Source: an uncultured Bacilli bacterium (GTDB lineage: Bacteria > Bacillota_I > Bacilli_A > RF39 > UBA660). Taken from it: a stretch of DNA of 24,953 nt. The stretch covers positions 1 to 24,953 of the forward strand of contig CANQAF010000009.1 in assembly GCA_947588975.1 (NCBI GenBank), written 5' to 3'. The notes beneath the pieces are model-generated. The model made no database searches, was not told the origin of the DNA, and saw only the letters and a list, made by a program, of their open reading frames with translations. Both the position numbers and the translations under genes were made by a program. This document shows, piece after piece, positions 14,239-21,089 of the stretch. Position 1 is the first letter of the stretch. Every line of letters starts with the position of its first letter.

Positions 14239-14528
14239 ATGAATTGACTTATAAAAAAAATAGAAATTGATAAATTAAGGGATGATTATGATAAATGCGA
14301 TTATTATTTAAATGAACTTAATTGTGGCAATATAAGTTGTTTAAATGAAGCTATAAGTTTTTCTGAACAAAAATATAAAGAGTTTTGTTTAAAAGATTCT
14401 GAAGTAGTTTTGTTGAATACCAATTTTATACCAACAAATTTGAATATAATGTTACAAACAGAGAAAAACTTAAGATGATTAATGAAATTATTATTAAAAA
14501 AATTGAGAAAGAGAGAGAAGAAAAATGA
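14239..14528 (+). pseudogene. Broken small gene of unknown function
   Basis: ATG 14239 follows an AAAGTGAT-like ribosome site and a TATAAT at 14210-14215, but codon 3 is TGA. The same frame then stays open for 77 codons (KKIEIDKLRDDYDKCDYY, then CLNEAISFSEQKYKEF) to TGA 14476. From about 14403 the next frame looks like the true continuation (EYQFYTNKFEYNVTNREK, then a Lys/Glu helix) and ends at TGA 14526-14528, overlapping the next gene's ATG as ATGA. A nonsense change plus a one-base frameshift would explain this. Recoding of TGA is unlikely, because TGA is a stop elsewhere in the window. The product is unrecognised. Confidence 0.45.
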
Positions 14529-15160
14529 GTGTAGTCACATGGCTTAATGATAACAATGGATTTGTTATGGCAATTTTAACATCTGTTTATGTAATTGCAA
14601 CTATTCTAATATGTATTTTTAATTATAAATCAGCTAAAGCTACTAAAGAACAAACTAGAGAATCTTATAAACAATTTATTGAAAATAATAGAGCTCATAT
14701 AGTACCCAAAATAATTACATTAGAAGGAGAAATGTTATGCTTGTGTTTTCAAAATATAGGTAAAGATATTGCATCAGATGTAAAAATTAATGTAAATGAA
14801 AAATGGTTAAAAGAACTAGAAAAAACACATACTTTTCCAGAAGTTGCTAATAGCTTAAGGAAAATAAAAAAGAAAAAAATATTTTTAACTGTTGATCAAC
14901 AATTATGTTATGGATTATGTATTCCAGGGAATGGATATAATGATTTTAATAATTTGGGAACAGTACCATTGAATATAAATATATCATATATCTCAATGAA
15001 TAAAGAATATAATGAGCATTTTAGCATTTCACTGGATGGATATAACTTTATGGTTAATACATCAGATTACGCTAGGTTAACAAAAAAACAAATTAAGGAA
15101 ATGCAAAATACAAATAAACAATTAAAAAATCTTTCTAATACATTGAAAAATAATAAATAA
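14525..15160 (+). CDS. Single-pass membrane protein of unknown function in the island
   Basis: 211 residues. One transmembrane helix spans about 12-33 (FVMAILTSVYVIATILICIF), followed by a basic/polar segment NYKSAKATKEQTRESYKQFIENNRA, then a beta-rich domain of about 130 residues and a Lys/Asn-rich tail. The combination of a short N-terminal anchor, the SAKAT-EQ-ES--QF segment and a soluble domain is one I associate with unassigned proteins of mobile elements and defence islands; that is memory, not a search. The start overlaps the stop of the broken upstream gene, so the two were once coupled. The right attachment site lies 12 bp downstream. No enzyme motif is visible. Confidence 0.7.
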   Translation: MSVVTWLNDNNGFVMAILTSVYVIATILICIFNYKSAKATKEQTRESYKQFIENNRAHIVPKIITLEGEMLCLCFQNIGKDIASDVKINVNEKWLKELEKTHTFPEVANSLRKIKKKKIFLTVDQQLCYGLCIPGNGYNDFNNLGTVPLNINISYISMNKEYNEHFSISLDGYNFMVNTSDYARLTKKQIKEMQNTNKQLKNLSNTLKNNK

Positions 15161-15171
15161 TGCAGTAATCT

Positions 15172-15216
15172 TTGAGAGAACTAACCTTGTGGTGCTACAA
15201 TTGTGTAATTACACAA
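15172..15216 (+). other. Right attachment site of the island (attR candidate) with perfect 16-bp palindrome
   Basis: TTGAGAGA (15172-15179), 21 bp, TTGTGTAA (15201-15208) immediately followed by TTACACAA (15209-15216). The last two form a perfect palindrome, which extends to 18 bp with the flanking A and T. The first two blocks are the inverted copy of the left-end site with the same spacing. Confidence 0.68.
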
Positions 15217-15410
15217 TAGATTATAGTTATATCATATACCATAATTAAGAACATTTAATTATATAAATGAAAATATATTGTTCCATATTTATATATAAAT
15301 TGATTTAGAATAATCAATAAAATTTAATTTTGAATTCGAAAATTATCCAAACAAAAACAGTTATAAATAATGTGAACCCCATTTAGTATACAATAATAAA
15401 AAACACAAAT
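15217..15410. other. A+T-rich intergenic stretch, no gene seen
   Basis: No reading frame with a plausible ribosome site and no clear RNA. AAAAACAGTT at 15353-15362 repeats the first arm of the terminator at 15411. A short less A+T-rich patch, GTGAACCCCATTTAGTATAC (about 15372-15391), stands out but was not assigned. Confidence 0.5.
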
Positions 15411-15434
15411 AAAAACAGTTCAAAAACTGTTTTT
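15411..15434. terminator. Bidirectional intrinsic terminator
   Basis: AAAAACAGTT (15411-15420) / AACTGTTTTT (15425-15434), 4-nt loop: a perfect 10-bp stem with A and T runs on both sides. It serves the leftward coat-like gene and can stop rightward transcription from the island. Confidence 0.85.
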
Positions 15435-15442
15435 TTCGTATA

Positions 15443-15691
15443 TTAACGATAGTATGGTCCATAATAAGGATATGGATAATAGTTATTGTAATAAGGTCTA
15501 GGATAGAATGCAGGTGCGAGTAATCCTCCTGTTACACCACCTAAAATAAAAGGTCCTAAAAATCCTCCAACCAAACGATCATTATTAGAATTCCCTTTTC
15601 CATTCCAAGAAGGGTTCATTACATTTGGTTGTTGATATGGATAATTAGAAGATGGTACAAAACTAGGCATATTTCCATAATTAGAATACAT
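15443..15691 (-). CDS. Small Tyr/Pro/Asn-rich protein, spore-coat-like
   Basis: 82 residues from the ATG at 15691, set by a strong AAGGAGG site (15698-15704 region); an upstream in-frame ATG at 15745 would read through that site. Composition is unusual. Residues 1-38 are Asn/Ser/Pro/Tyr-rich. A Gly-rich hydrophobic stretch GGFLGPFILGGVTGGLLAP follows, and the tail is PYYNNYYPYPYYGPYYR. Tyr-rich low-complexity tails are common in Bacillus coat and cortex-associated proteins. A sigma-K/E-like promoter match just upstream supports a sporulation link, but no family is recognised with confidence. It could instead be a general surface-associated protein. Confidence 0.6.
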   Translation of the reverse strand: MYSNYGNMPSFVPSSNYPYQQPNVMNPSWNGKGNSNNDRLVGGFLGPFILGGVTGGLLAPAFYPRPYYNNYYPYPYYGPYYR

Positions 15692-15710
15692 AGTATTCCT
15701 CCTTTCATAA

Positions 15711-15737
15711 TATAGTATGAAAAGAATAGAAAAGAGT
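15711..15737 (-). promoter_or_regulatory. Sigma-K/sigma-E-like promoter match for the coat-like gene
   Basis: On the minus strand AC (15737-15736) is followed by 16 bases and CATACTATA (15719-15711), matching the mother-cell pattern AC-N16/17-CATAnnnTA. No sigma-A -35 box fits. The leader would be only about 14 nt, which is tight for the ribosome site. The pattern is short and could arise by chance. Confidence 0.35.
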
Positions 15738-15743
15738 GAAAAC

Positions 15744-16853
15744 ATGGACGAAAGATTAAAAAAGTTAAGTCATACGATTGTCAATTATTCTTTAAAAGTA
15801 AAGAAAAATGATCGAGTACTGATTACTTCTCAAACAGAAGAACCAAAAGAATTGATTAAATATTTAATTCAGGAAATTACTGATCAAAAAGCGATACCAT
15901 TTGTACGTATTGTAGAACCAGAAATCAATTCTTTATTAGAAGAACTTACCACCTCAGAACGTATCGAAGAGCTTAAAAAAAGAAGTGAATTTGATGTAGA
16001 AAACATTGATTGCTTTATCAATATACGTTATACCACAAATGACTTTGAAAATAGTAAAATGTCTCCTGATACTAGAAAAGAATTAGGAGAAGCAAATGCT
16101 GAAACTGATCGTATTCGTATCAATGAAAGAAGATGGGTTTTATTAAACTATCCATCTAGATTAGATGCTTATAAAGCTGGCATGCCAACTGCCGATTTCA
16201 AAGATTATGCAATAGAAGTTATGAATGTTGATTATGCTAAAATGTATGAAGATATTAAACCGTTAGAAGATCTAATGAGAAAAACAAATGAAGTAAGAAT
16301 TTTAGGACCCAATACCGATATTACATTCTCAATTAAAGATATGAATATTGTTCCTTGTTGTGGAGAAAGCAATATCCCAGATGGTGAAATCTTTACAGCA
16401 CCAATCAAAGATAGTGTGAATGGTATTATTACATATAATACACCAAGTCCTTATCAAGGAGAAATATTTCGTAATGTCAGTTTAAAATTCAAAAATGGAA
16501 AAATAATCGAAGCAACTTGTGATGGTAATCAAGAAAAACTAGATGAAATCTTTAATACAGATGAAGGTGCAAGATATGTAGGAGAATTTTCATTTGGTTT
16601 GAATCCAAAAATACTAGAACCAATGGGCGATATTTTATTTGATGAAAAAATCATTGGAAGTATTCATTTTACCCCAGGTCGAGCTTATGAAGATGCATTC
16701 AATGGAAATGTATCTGCTATCCACTGGGATTTAGTTTTAATTCAAAGAAAAGAATATGGTGGAGGAGAAATTTATTTTGATCATAAATTGATTCGTAAAG
16801 ACGGTTTATTTGTCTTACCAGAATTAATGCATTTAAATTATGGCCTAAAGTAG
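15744..16853 (+). CDS. M29-family metallo-aminopeptidase (aminopeptidase II/AmpS type)
   Basis: 369 residues from ATG 15744. The upstream in-frame ATG at 15717 has no ribosome site and overlaps promoter-like sequence. M29 hallmarks are present: GESNIPDGE with metal ligand Glu 208; EFSFGLNP preceded by Gly with Glu 281; IHFTPGRAYED with His 308 and the catalytic-type Tyr 315; and SAIHWDLV with His 327 and Asp 329. These correspond to the two-metal site described for Thermus aminopeptidase T. These enzymes remove N-terminal residues from peptides in the cytoplasm. No signal peptide. It is divergent from the coat-like gene with only 52 bp between starts. Confidence 0.9.
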   Translation: MDERLKKLSHTIVNYSLKVKKNDRVLITSQTEEPKELIKYLIQEITDQKAIPFVRIVEPEINSLLEELTTSERIEELKKRSEFDVENIDCFINIRYTTNDFENSKMSPDTRKELGEANAETDRIRINERRWVLLNYPSRLDAYKAGMPTADFKDYAIEVMNVDYAKMYEDIKPLEDLMRKTNEVRILGPNTDITFSIKDMNIVPCCGESNIPDGEIFTAPIKDSVNGIITYNTPSPYQGEIFRNVSLKFKNGKIIEATCDGNQEKLDEIFNTDEGARYVGEFSFGLNPKILEPMGDILFDEKIIGSIHFTPGRAYEDAFNGNVSAIHWDLVLIQRKEYGGGEIYFDHKLIRKDGLFVLPELMHLNYGLK

Positions 16854-16899
16854 CAAATTCTGATCACTTTTTTCATATACTTGATTAAGGTGACTCACT

Positions 16900-17760
16900 A
16901 TGAAAAAATTATTCGAAGGAATTGGAATATTATCTTTAATTTGTGTTAGTTTTCTTTATACTGAAAAAACAGTCAATGTTGTAAAAGAATATGATGAAAT
17001 TATGATTTCCATTAAAGAAGAAAACGAAAATTATAAGGTAGATGCGAAAGACGCAACTATCATAGATGATACAATTATTCCAGGTATCAAAGGAAAAGAA
17101 GTCAACATCAATAGCAGTTATAGTCAAATGAAACGATATGGTAAATTCAATAGTAACCTTCTAGTTTATCAAGAGGTTTTACCAGAAATTAGTATTAGTG
17201 AAAATTTAGATAAATATATTATTGGCGGAAATGCTGAAAAAAATATGATTAGTTTTATCTTTTTAGTCGAAGAAAATGATTCTATAGATACTGTTTTAAA
17301 AATTTTAGACGAAAAAGACGTCAAAGGAAATTTCTTTGTAGATGGGAAATGGTTAGAAAAGAATAATAAAATTTTAGTAACACTTATTGAACAAGGGCAT
17401 AATATTGGAAATTTGAGCTATAATCGTGATTATACCAATAGTTCCTATGGCTGGATGGATACCTTTATTAAACAAGTTGGAAAACAAAAAATAGGGTACT
17501 GTTATAATGAGATTGCAGATTTAACAGCATTACAACTATGTGCATTATCCAATAACTATACGATTCGCCCTAATATTATTGTAAAAAATTATCCTTTAAA
17601 AGAAATTAAAGAACAAGTATCTGCTGGTAGTATTATTTCAATGCCAATTAACAAAACAGTAGAAAAAGAGTTACCGACAATCATTTCTTTTATTACAAGC
17701 AAAGGTTATAAAATTGAAAATTTGGAAAACCATTTAAGTGAATCTATTAATATGAATTGA
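16900..17760 (+). CDS. Membrane-anchored polysaccharide-deacetylase-like (NodB-fold) protein lacking catalytic residues
   Basis: 286 residues. An N-terminal hydrophobic segment (about 4-21) is a signal anchor, so the protein is probably outside the membrane. A roughly 90-residue variable region follows. Residues 115-280 follow the NodB pattern: the strand IFLVEEND (120-127), TVLKILDEKDVKGNFFVDGKW (131-151), LIEQGHNIGNLSYNR (162-176), and the terminal GYKIENL. In active enzymes the first strand ends in TFDDG and the third motif reads GNHT-x2-H, supplying Asp and His metal ligands. Here these are VEEN and GNLSYNR, so metal binding should be lost. A role as pseudoenzyme or glycan-binding protein is inference. 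The ribosome site is AAGGTGAC. Confidence 0.7.
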   Translation: MKKLFEGIGILSLICVSFLYTEKTVNVVKEYDEIMISIKEENENYKVDAKDATIIDDTIIPGIKGKEVNINSSYSQMKRYGKFNSNLLVYQEVLPEISISENLDKYIIGGNAEKNMISFIFLVEENDSIDTVLKILDEKDVKGNFFVDGKWLEKNNKILVTLIEQGHNIGNLSYNRDYTNSSYGWMDTFIKQVGKQKIGYCYNEIADLTALQLCALSNNYTIRPNIIVKNYPLKEIKEQVSAGSIISMPINKTVEKELPTIISFITSKGYKIENLENHLSESINMN

Positions 17761-17780
17761 TTGCAGAAATGCAATTTTTT
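17760..17780 (+). terminator. Intrinsic terminator with GAAA tetraloop
   Basis: ATTGCA (17760-17765), loop GAAA, TGCAAT (17770-17775), then T residues. The stem begins at the final base of the TGA stop codon. Confidence 0.75.
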
Positions 17781-17782
17781 CT

Positions 17783-17812
17783 TTGACTCTCTTATACGCT
17801 CTATGATAAGAT
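17783..17812 (+). promoter_or_regulatory. Possible promoter for the U32 gene
   Basis: TTGACT (17783-17788), 18-bp spacer, TAAGAT (17807-17812). Reasonable -35 box, weak -10 box; it lies directly after a terminator, where a promoter is expected. Confidence 0.4.
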
Positions 17813-17831
17813 TAGGATGAAGGTGGAAGTC

Positions 17832-20030
17832 ATGAAAAAACCAGAATTATTAAGTCCTGCGGGAAATATGGAATGTTTGAAAGCGGCAATTCAAGGAGGC
17901 TGTGATGCTGTTTATTTAGGTGGGTATGCCTTTGGTGCCAGAAGTTTTGCGGGTAATTTTTCTGATGAAGAAATGAAAGAAGCCATTACATATGCTCATT
18001 TATATGGAGTAAAAGTATATGTGACAGTCAATACACTCGTTTATGAAAATGAAGTTCCAAGATTTATGGATTATATCGATTTTTTATATCGTAATCAAGT
18101 CGATGCCATTTTAGTCCAAGATTTAGGTATGATGGATCTAATTCGTAAAACATATCCAGATTTTGAGATGCATGCTTCTACCCAAATGCACATCCATAAT
18201 TTAGAAGGCGTAAAAGCAGTTGAAAAATTAGGTTTAAAGCGAGCTGTATTAGCACGTGAAACAGATATTGATATGATTCGTGAAATCAAACAAAATAGTC
18301 ATATTGAACTTGAAATATTTGTTCATGGTGCTTTATGTTTTTGTTATTCTGGACAATGCTTGATGAGTAGTATGATTGGTGGTAGAAGTGGTAACCGTGG
18401 GACTTGTGCACAGTGCTGTCGTATGCCATATACACTATATGAAGATGGAAAGAAAATCAATCAAGATGACTATATTTTAAGCCCTAAAGATTTAAATAGT
18501 TTAGAACATATTGGTAAGTTAATAGAAATTGGTGTCGATAGTTTAAAAATAGAGGGCCGTATGAAACGCCCTGAATATGTATATTATGTGACTCATCTAT
18601 ACCGTAAAGCAATTGATGAATATATAGATAAAAAAACAGTTACTATTACACAACAAGAATGGGATACTTTAAAAAAATTATTTCATAGAGAATTTACCAA
18701 AGGATTTTTATTTCATGAAAAACTAGAAGATTGGTTAAATCCAACACGTCCAAATCATATTGGAATTCCAGTTGGAAAAGTTATCCAAACAAAAAAAGGT
18801 ATGGTAACATGTAAACTTAGTTATCCTGTGCATCAAAATGATGGAATCCGTATTTTAGGTACAAATGAAGATAATGGTTGTATTTTAAATAAAATCTATA
18901 AAAAACAAAAATTAGTCAATAGTGGAAATGTTGGAGATGAAATTACGTTTTATTTGAAAGGAAATTTTGAAGTAGGAGATACACTTGTTTTAACGAGTGA
19001 TGAGTCAGATTTAAGCATGATTCAACATTGGATTCAAAGTAATTCTAGAAAAGTGTCTATTCAAGGACATATTACGATTCAAATTGGCAAACCAATTATA
19101 TATCATATAACAGATGGAATCCATGAAGTAACAGTTACAGGTCATGTAGAAGTAATGCCTGCTCAAAATGCTCCTTTGTCCAAAGAAAGAATTCAAGTGC
19201 AATTAGAAAAATTAGGAGACTCTATTTATACTCTAGAAACTTTGACTATTGATATGGATGATCTTATTTTTGTACCTATCCAAGAACTCAATTATTTGCG
19301 TAGGGAAAGTACAGAAAAGTTAAATCAAGCAAGACTATATAAACGACCATATCATAAAGAAGCTTATCAAGTAGAAGTACAATCATACCAAGAAGAACCA
19401 GGTTATACTGTATGCATTCATGATAAAACATCTTATCTAGCAGTTAAAGATAAAAAAATTAAACAAATTTATATCGAAGATGAAGCATTATATCAAGAAT
19501 GCAAAGAAGATCCTAGAGTAGTTTTCACATTACCTAGAGTTATGACCAAATTTGAACCAAAAACAGGTATATTACAAGCAAGCGAACTCGGTAGTTTATT
19601 CTATTACCATCCAACCTATTCTAATTTTTCTTTAAATGTTACAAATTCTTATACAGTTGCTTTTTTGACAAATTGTGGAGTAAAACGCGTGATGTTATCT
19701 ATGGAACTTACAAATGCCCAAATCAAAGAATTGGTGGAAGCTTACCAAACTCGTTACCATTGTTTACCTAATTTAGAATATTATTTAACAAAAACACCAG
19801 AGGTAATGATTACAAAATTTGATTTACCTACCTACTTTCATACAAATAAGAAACTTTCCATGATAGATCAAAAGGGACATTCATTTCAAATTCGAAAATT
19901 GGGTGATTTGACACATATTGATTATCAAAAAGACATTATAGAAGAAACACCAAAGTCTTTATTTGATGTTCCTATTTCTACAGTTTGTTTGAATGATTTT
20001 GATCAAAAAATGCTTGATTTTCTTGCATAA
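17832..20030 (+). CDS. U32-family protein with C-terminal extension, RlhA-like
   Basis: 732 residues from ATG 17832, which follows AAGGTGG (17820-17826); the in-frame ATG 17817 precedes that site. The N-terminus KPELLSPAGNMECLKAAI and the strands GCDAVYLGG, VYVTVNTLV and MHASTQMHIHN are classic U32. The Cys-rich block CFCYSGQCLMSS followed by RGTCAQCCRMPY (about residues 170-200) provides the conserved cysteines proposed to bind an iron-sulfur cluster. After residue 400 a long C-terminal part, as in DUF3656-bearing members, is present. Although labelled peptidases, U32 proteins of this size (E. coli RlhA, about 650 aa) hydroxylate rRNA, and shorter ones (TrhP) hydroxylate tRNA, using prephenate-dependent chemistry. 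RNA hydroxylation is therefore more likely than proteolysis. Confidence 0.85.
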   Translation: MKKPELLSPAGNMECLKAAIQGGCDAVYLGGYAFGARSFAGNFSDEEMKEAITYAHLYGVKVYVTVNTLVYENEVPRFMDYIDFLYRNQVDAILVQDLGMMDLIRKTYPDFEMHASTQMHIHNLEGVKAVEKLGLKRAVLARETDIDMIREIKQNSHIELEIFVHGALCFCYSGQCLMSSMIGGRSGNRGTCAQCCRMPYTLYEDGKKINQDDYILSPKDLNSLEHIGKLIEIGVDSLKIEGRMKRPEYVYYVTHLYRKAIDEYIDKKTVTITQQEWDTLKKLFHREFTKGFLFHEKLEDWLNPTRPNHIGIPVGKVIQTKKGMVTCKLSYPVHQNDGIRILGTNEDNGCILNKIYKKQKLVNSGNVGDEITFYLKGNFEVGDTLVLTSDESDLSMIQHWIQSNSRKVSIQGHITIQIGKPIIYHITDGIHEVTVTGHVEVMPAQNAPLSKERIQVQLEKLGDSIYTLETLTIDMDDLIFVPIQELNYLRRESTEKLNQARLYKRPYHKEAYQVEVQSYQEEPGYTVCIHDKTSYLAVKDKKIKQIYIEDEALYQECKEDPRVVFTLPRVMTKFEPKTGILQASELGSLFYYHPTYSNFSLNVTNSYTVAFLTNCGVKRVMLSMELTNAQIKELVEAYQTRYHCLPNLEYYLTKTPEVMITKFDLPTYFHTNKKLSMIDQKGHSFQIRKLGDLTHIDYQKDIIEETPKSLFDVPISTVCLNDFDQKMLDFLA

Positions 20031-20069
20031 AAAATACTGAAGTGAGAAAGACTAGTATTAGGTGATTCT

Positions 20070-21005
20070 ATGATACTTGTCTATATTGAAAATAAAGTTT
20101 TTCTAACCCGAATCTTATCCTATTTAGATGAAATAAATTTACCCTATACAACTGATTTAAAAGCAAATTATGATATTTTAGTAATTGCCGAATATTCTAG
20201 CAGAGTAAAAACATTGGTACAAGAAAGCGAACAAAAAAGAATCATTTTTTTAACAGAATTAGAAGAGACAAAGTTAGTCAAACATATTACCAAATCAACG
20301 AAATCAAGTAAAAATTATCTCTTACATTTTATACAGTTATGTAATCAATGTACTCGTATTGTTGTCACAATGCCATCGATTCTAAAATGGATGAAGAAAA
20401 AATGTAAACGAGAAATTCTATTAAAACCACGTGAACTTCCTATAATCAATATTAGTAAAAGTAATAAAGATATTTTTGATAAATATCATATATCCAAACG
20501 AAGTAAAAAAATGATCATTGTCGACTATAATTATGAACATTTAGATTATGTAAGCGCTATTGCGTATGCATATCCAAAATACCAAATTATACTGATTGGT
20601 TATGAAAAAGAATATATGATGTCTCATAAAACGAAAGAATTATATCATACCTTACCTAAAAATATAATAAAACAAAAATATATAGATTTGAATTTATATA
20701 GTGATTTTTGTAAAATTTCATGGTTAGTGATTTATTTTTATACAAGTGAACTGGATTCTAGTTATTTAGATCTTACCTTGTTACTGAAAAGACAATTATT
20801 ATTAGAAAATCATTTTTATTATCAAGACTATTTTATCAATAGTAAAAATGCATATATATTTCAGACGGTAGATGAGCTTTTATTACGCCTTAAAAAAATT
20901 ATAGAAGAAAGAGTTGCCAATCTAACGGATAATGGATATGATTTAATTGCTCAAAATACGCATAAAAGGATACTGGAAAAATGGATTCAAATGCTTACAA
21001 TATAG
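20070..21005 (+). CDS. GT-B glycosyltransferase-like protein of uncertain function
   Basis: 311 residues with a good ribosome site (AGGTGAT) before ATG 20070. I do not recognise a close family. The layout recalls a two-lobed GT4-type enzyme: an N-terminal lobe ending in the connector KCKREILLKPRELPI; then a second lobe opening with SKRSKKMIIVDYNYEHLDYVS and YPKYQIILIGYEKEY, which matches the usual start of the nucleotide-sugar-binding lobe; and a closing helix ERVANLTDNGYDLIAQNTHKRILEKW like GT4 C-termini. The Lys and E-x7-E catalytic pattern is not clear. It follows the U32 gene by 39 bp with no terminator between them, so it is probably cotranscribed. Confidence 0.5.
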   Translation: MILVYIENKVFLTRILSYLDEINLPYTTDLKANYDILVIAEYSSRVKTLVQESEQKRIIFLTELEETKLVKHITKSTKSSKNYLLHFIQLCNQCTRIVVTMPSILKWMKKKCKREILLKPRELPIINISKSNKDIFDKYHISKRSKKMIIVDYNYEHLDYVSAIAYAYPKYQIILIGYEKEYMMSHKTKELYHTLPKNIIKQKYIDLNLYSDFCKISWLVIYFYTSELDSSYLDLTLLLKRQLLLENHFYYQDYFINSKNAYIFQTVDELLLRLKKIIEERVANLTDNGYDLIAQNTHKRILEKWIQMLTI

Positions 21006-21018
21006 TTTACAGATTACG

Positions 21019-21050
21019 ATAGTATTTTTTTAAAATACTATATTTTTTTT
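21019..21050 (+). terminator. Intrinsic terminator after the glycosyltransferase-like gene
   Basis: ATAGTATTTT (21019-21028) / AAAATACTAT (21032-21041), 3-nt loop, then a long T run to 21050. Perfect 10-bp stem but A+T only. Confidence 0.75.
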
Positions 21051-21061
21051 CAAATTTAGCT

Positions 21062-21067
21062 TATAAT
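21062..21067 (+). promoter_or_regulatory. -10 box of rnr
   Basis: Perfect TATAAT directly after the preceding terminator. No good -35 box, since the terminator T run occupies that position. The leader would be about 15 nt. Confidence 0.4.
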
Positions 21068-21089
21068 GAAATTATAGGATGTGATACAC

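Larger units (their letters stand above)
8196..15216. mobile_element. About 7 kb integrated defence island bounded by serine-recombinase-type half-sites
   Basis: Both ends share TTACACAA as a direct repeat (8196-8203 and 15209-15216). They also share the bipartite motif TTGAGAGA-N21-TTGTGTAA in inverted orientation: 15172-15208 on the plus strand, and 8196-8232 on the minus strand. Joining right end to left end recreates a dyad: TTGAGAGA-N21-TTGTGTAATTACACAA-N21-TCTCTCAA. This is the expected geometry of an attP split into attL and attR. Cargo: solo Cas2-like gene, AAA ATPase, Fic, m5C methyltransferase, restriction enzyme candidate, ASCH fragment, recombinase remnant, broken gene and membrane protein. 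Codon use (AGA, ATA rich) differs from flanking core genes. Only a C-terminal recombinase remnant remains, so the element probably cannot move by itself. Confidence 0.72.

Noticed and set aside
14239..14478. Possible recoding of TGA as Trp in the broken gene (ATG AAT TGA, then a long open frame)
   Set aside because: TGA ends rodZ and the NodB-like gene normally, TGG is used for Trp throughout, and a second frameshift in the same gene points to decay.
15353..15400. Possible insertion-sequence end (GTGAACCCCATTTAGTATAC)
   Set aside because: Only one copy, no inverted partner, no transposase and no target duplication were found.
20036..20059. AATACT / AGTATT inverted repeat between the U32 and glycosyltransferase-like genes
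   Set aside because: Only six A+T-rich base pairs with a long loop and no T run; not a credible terminator.
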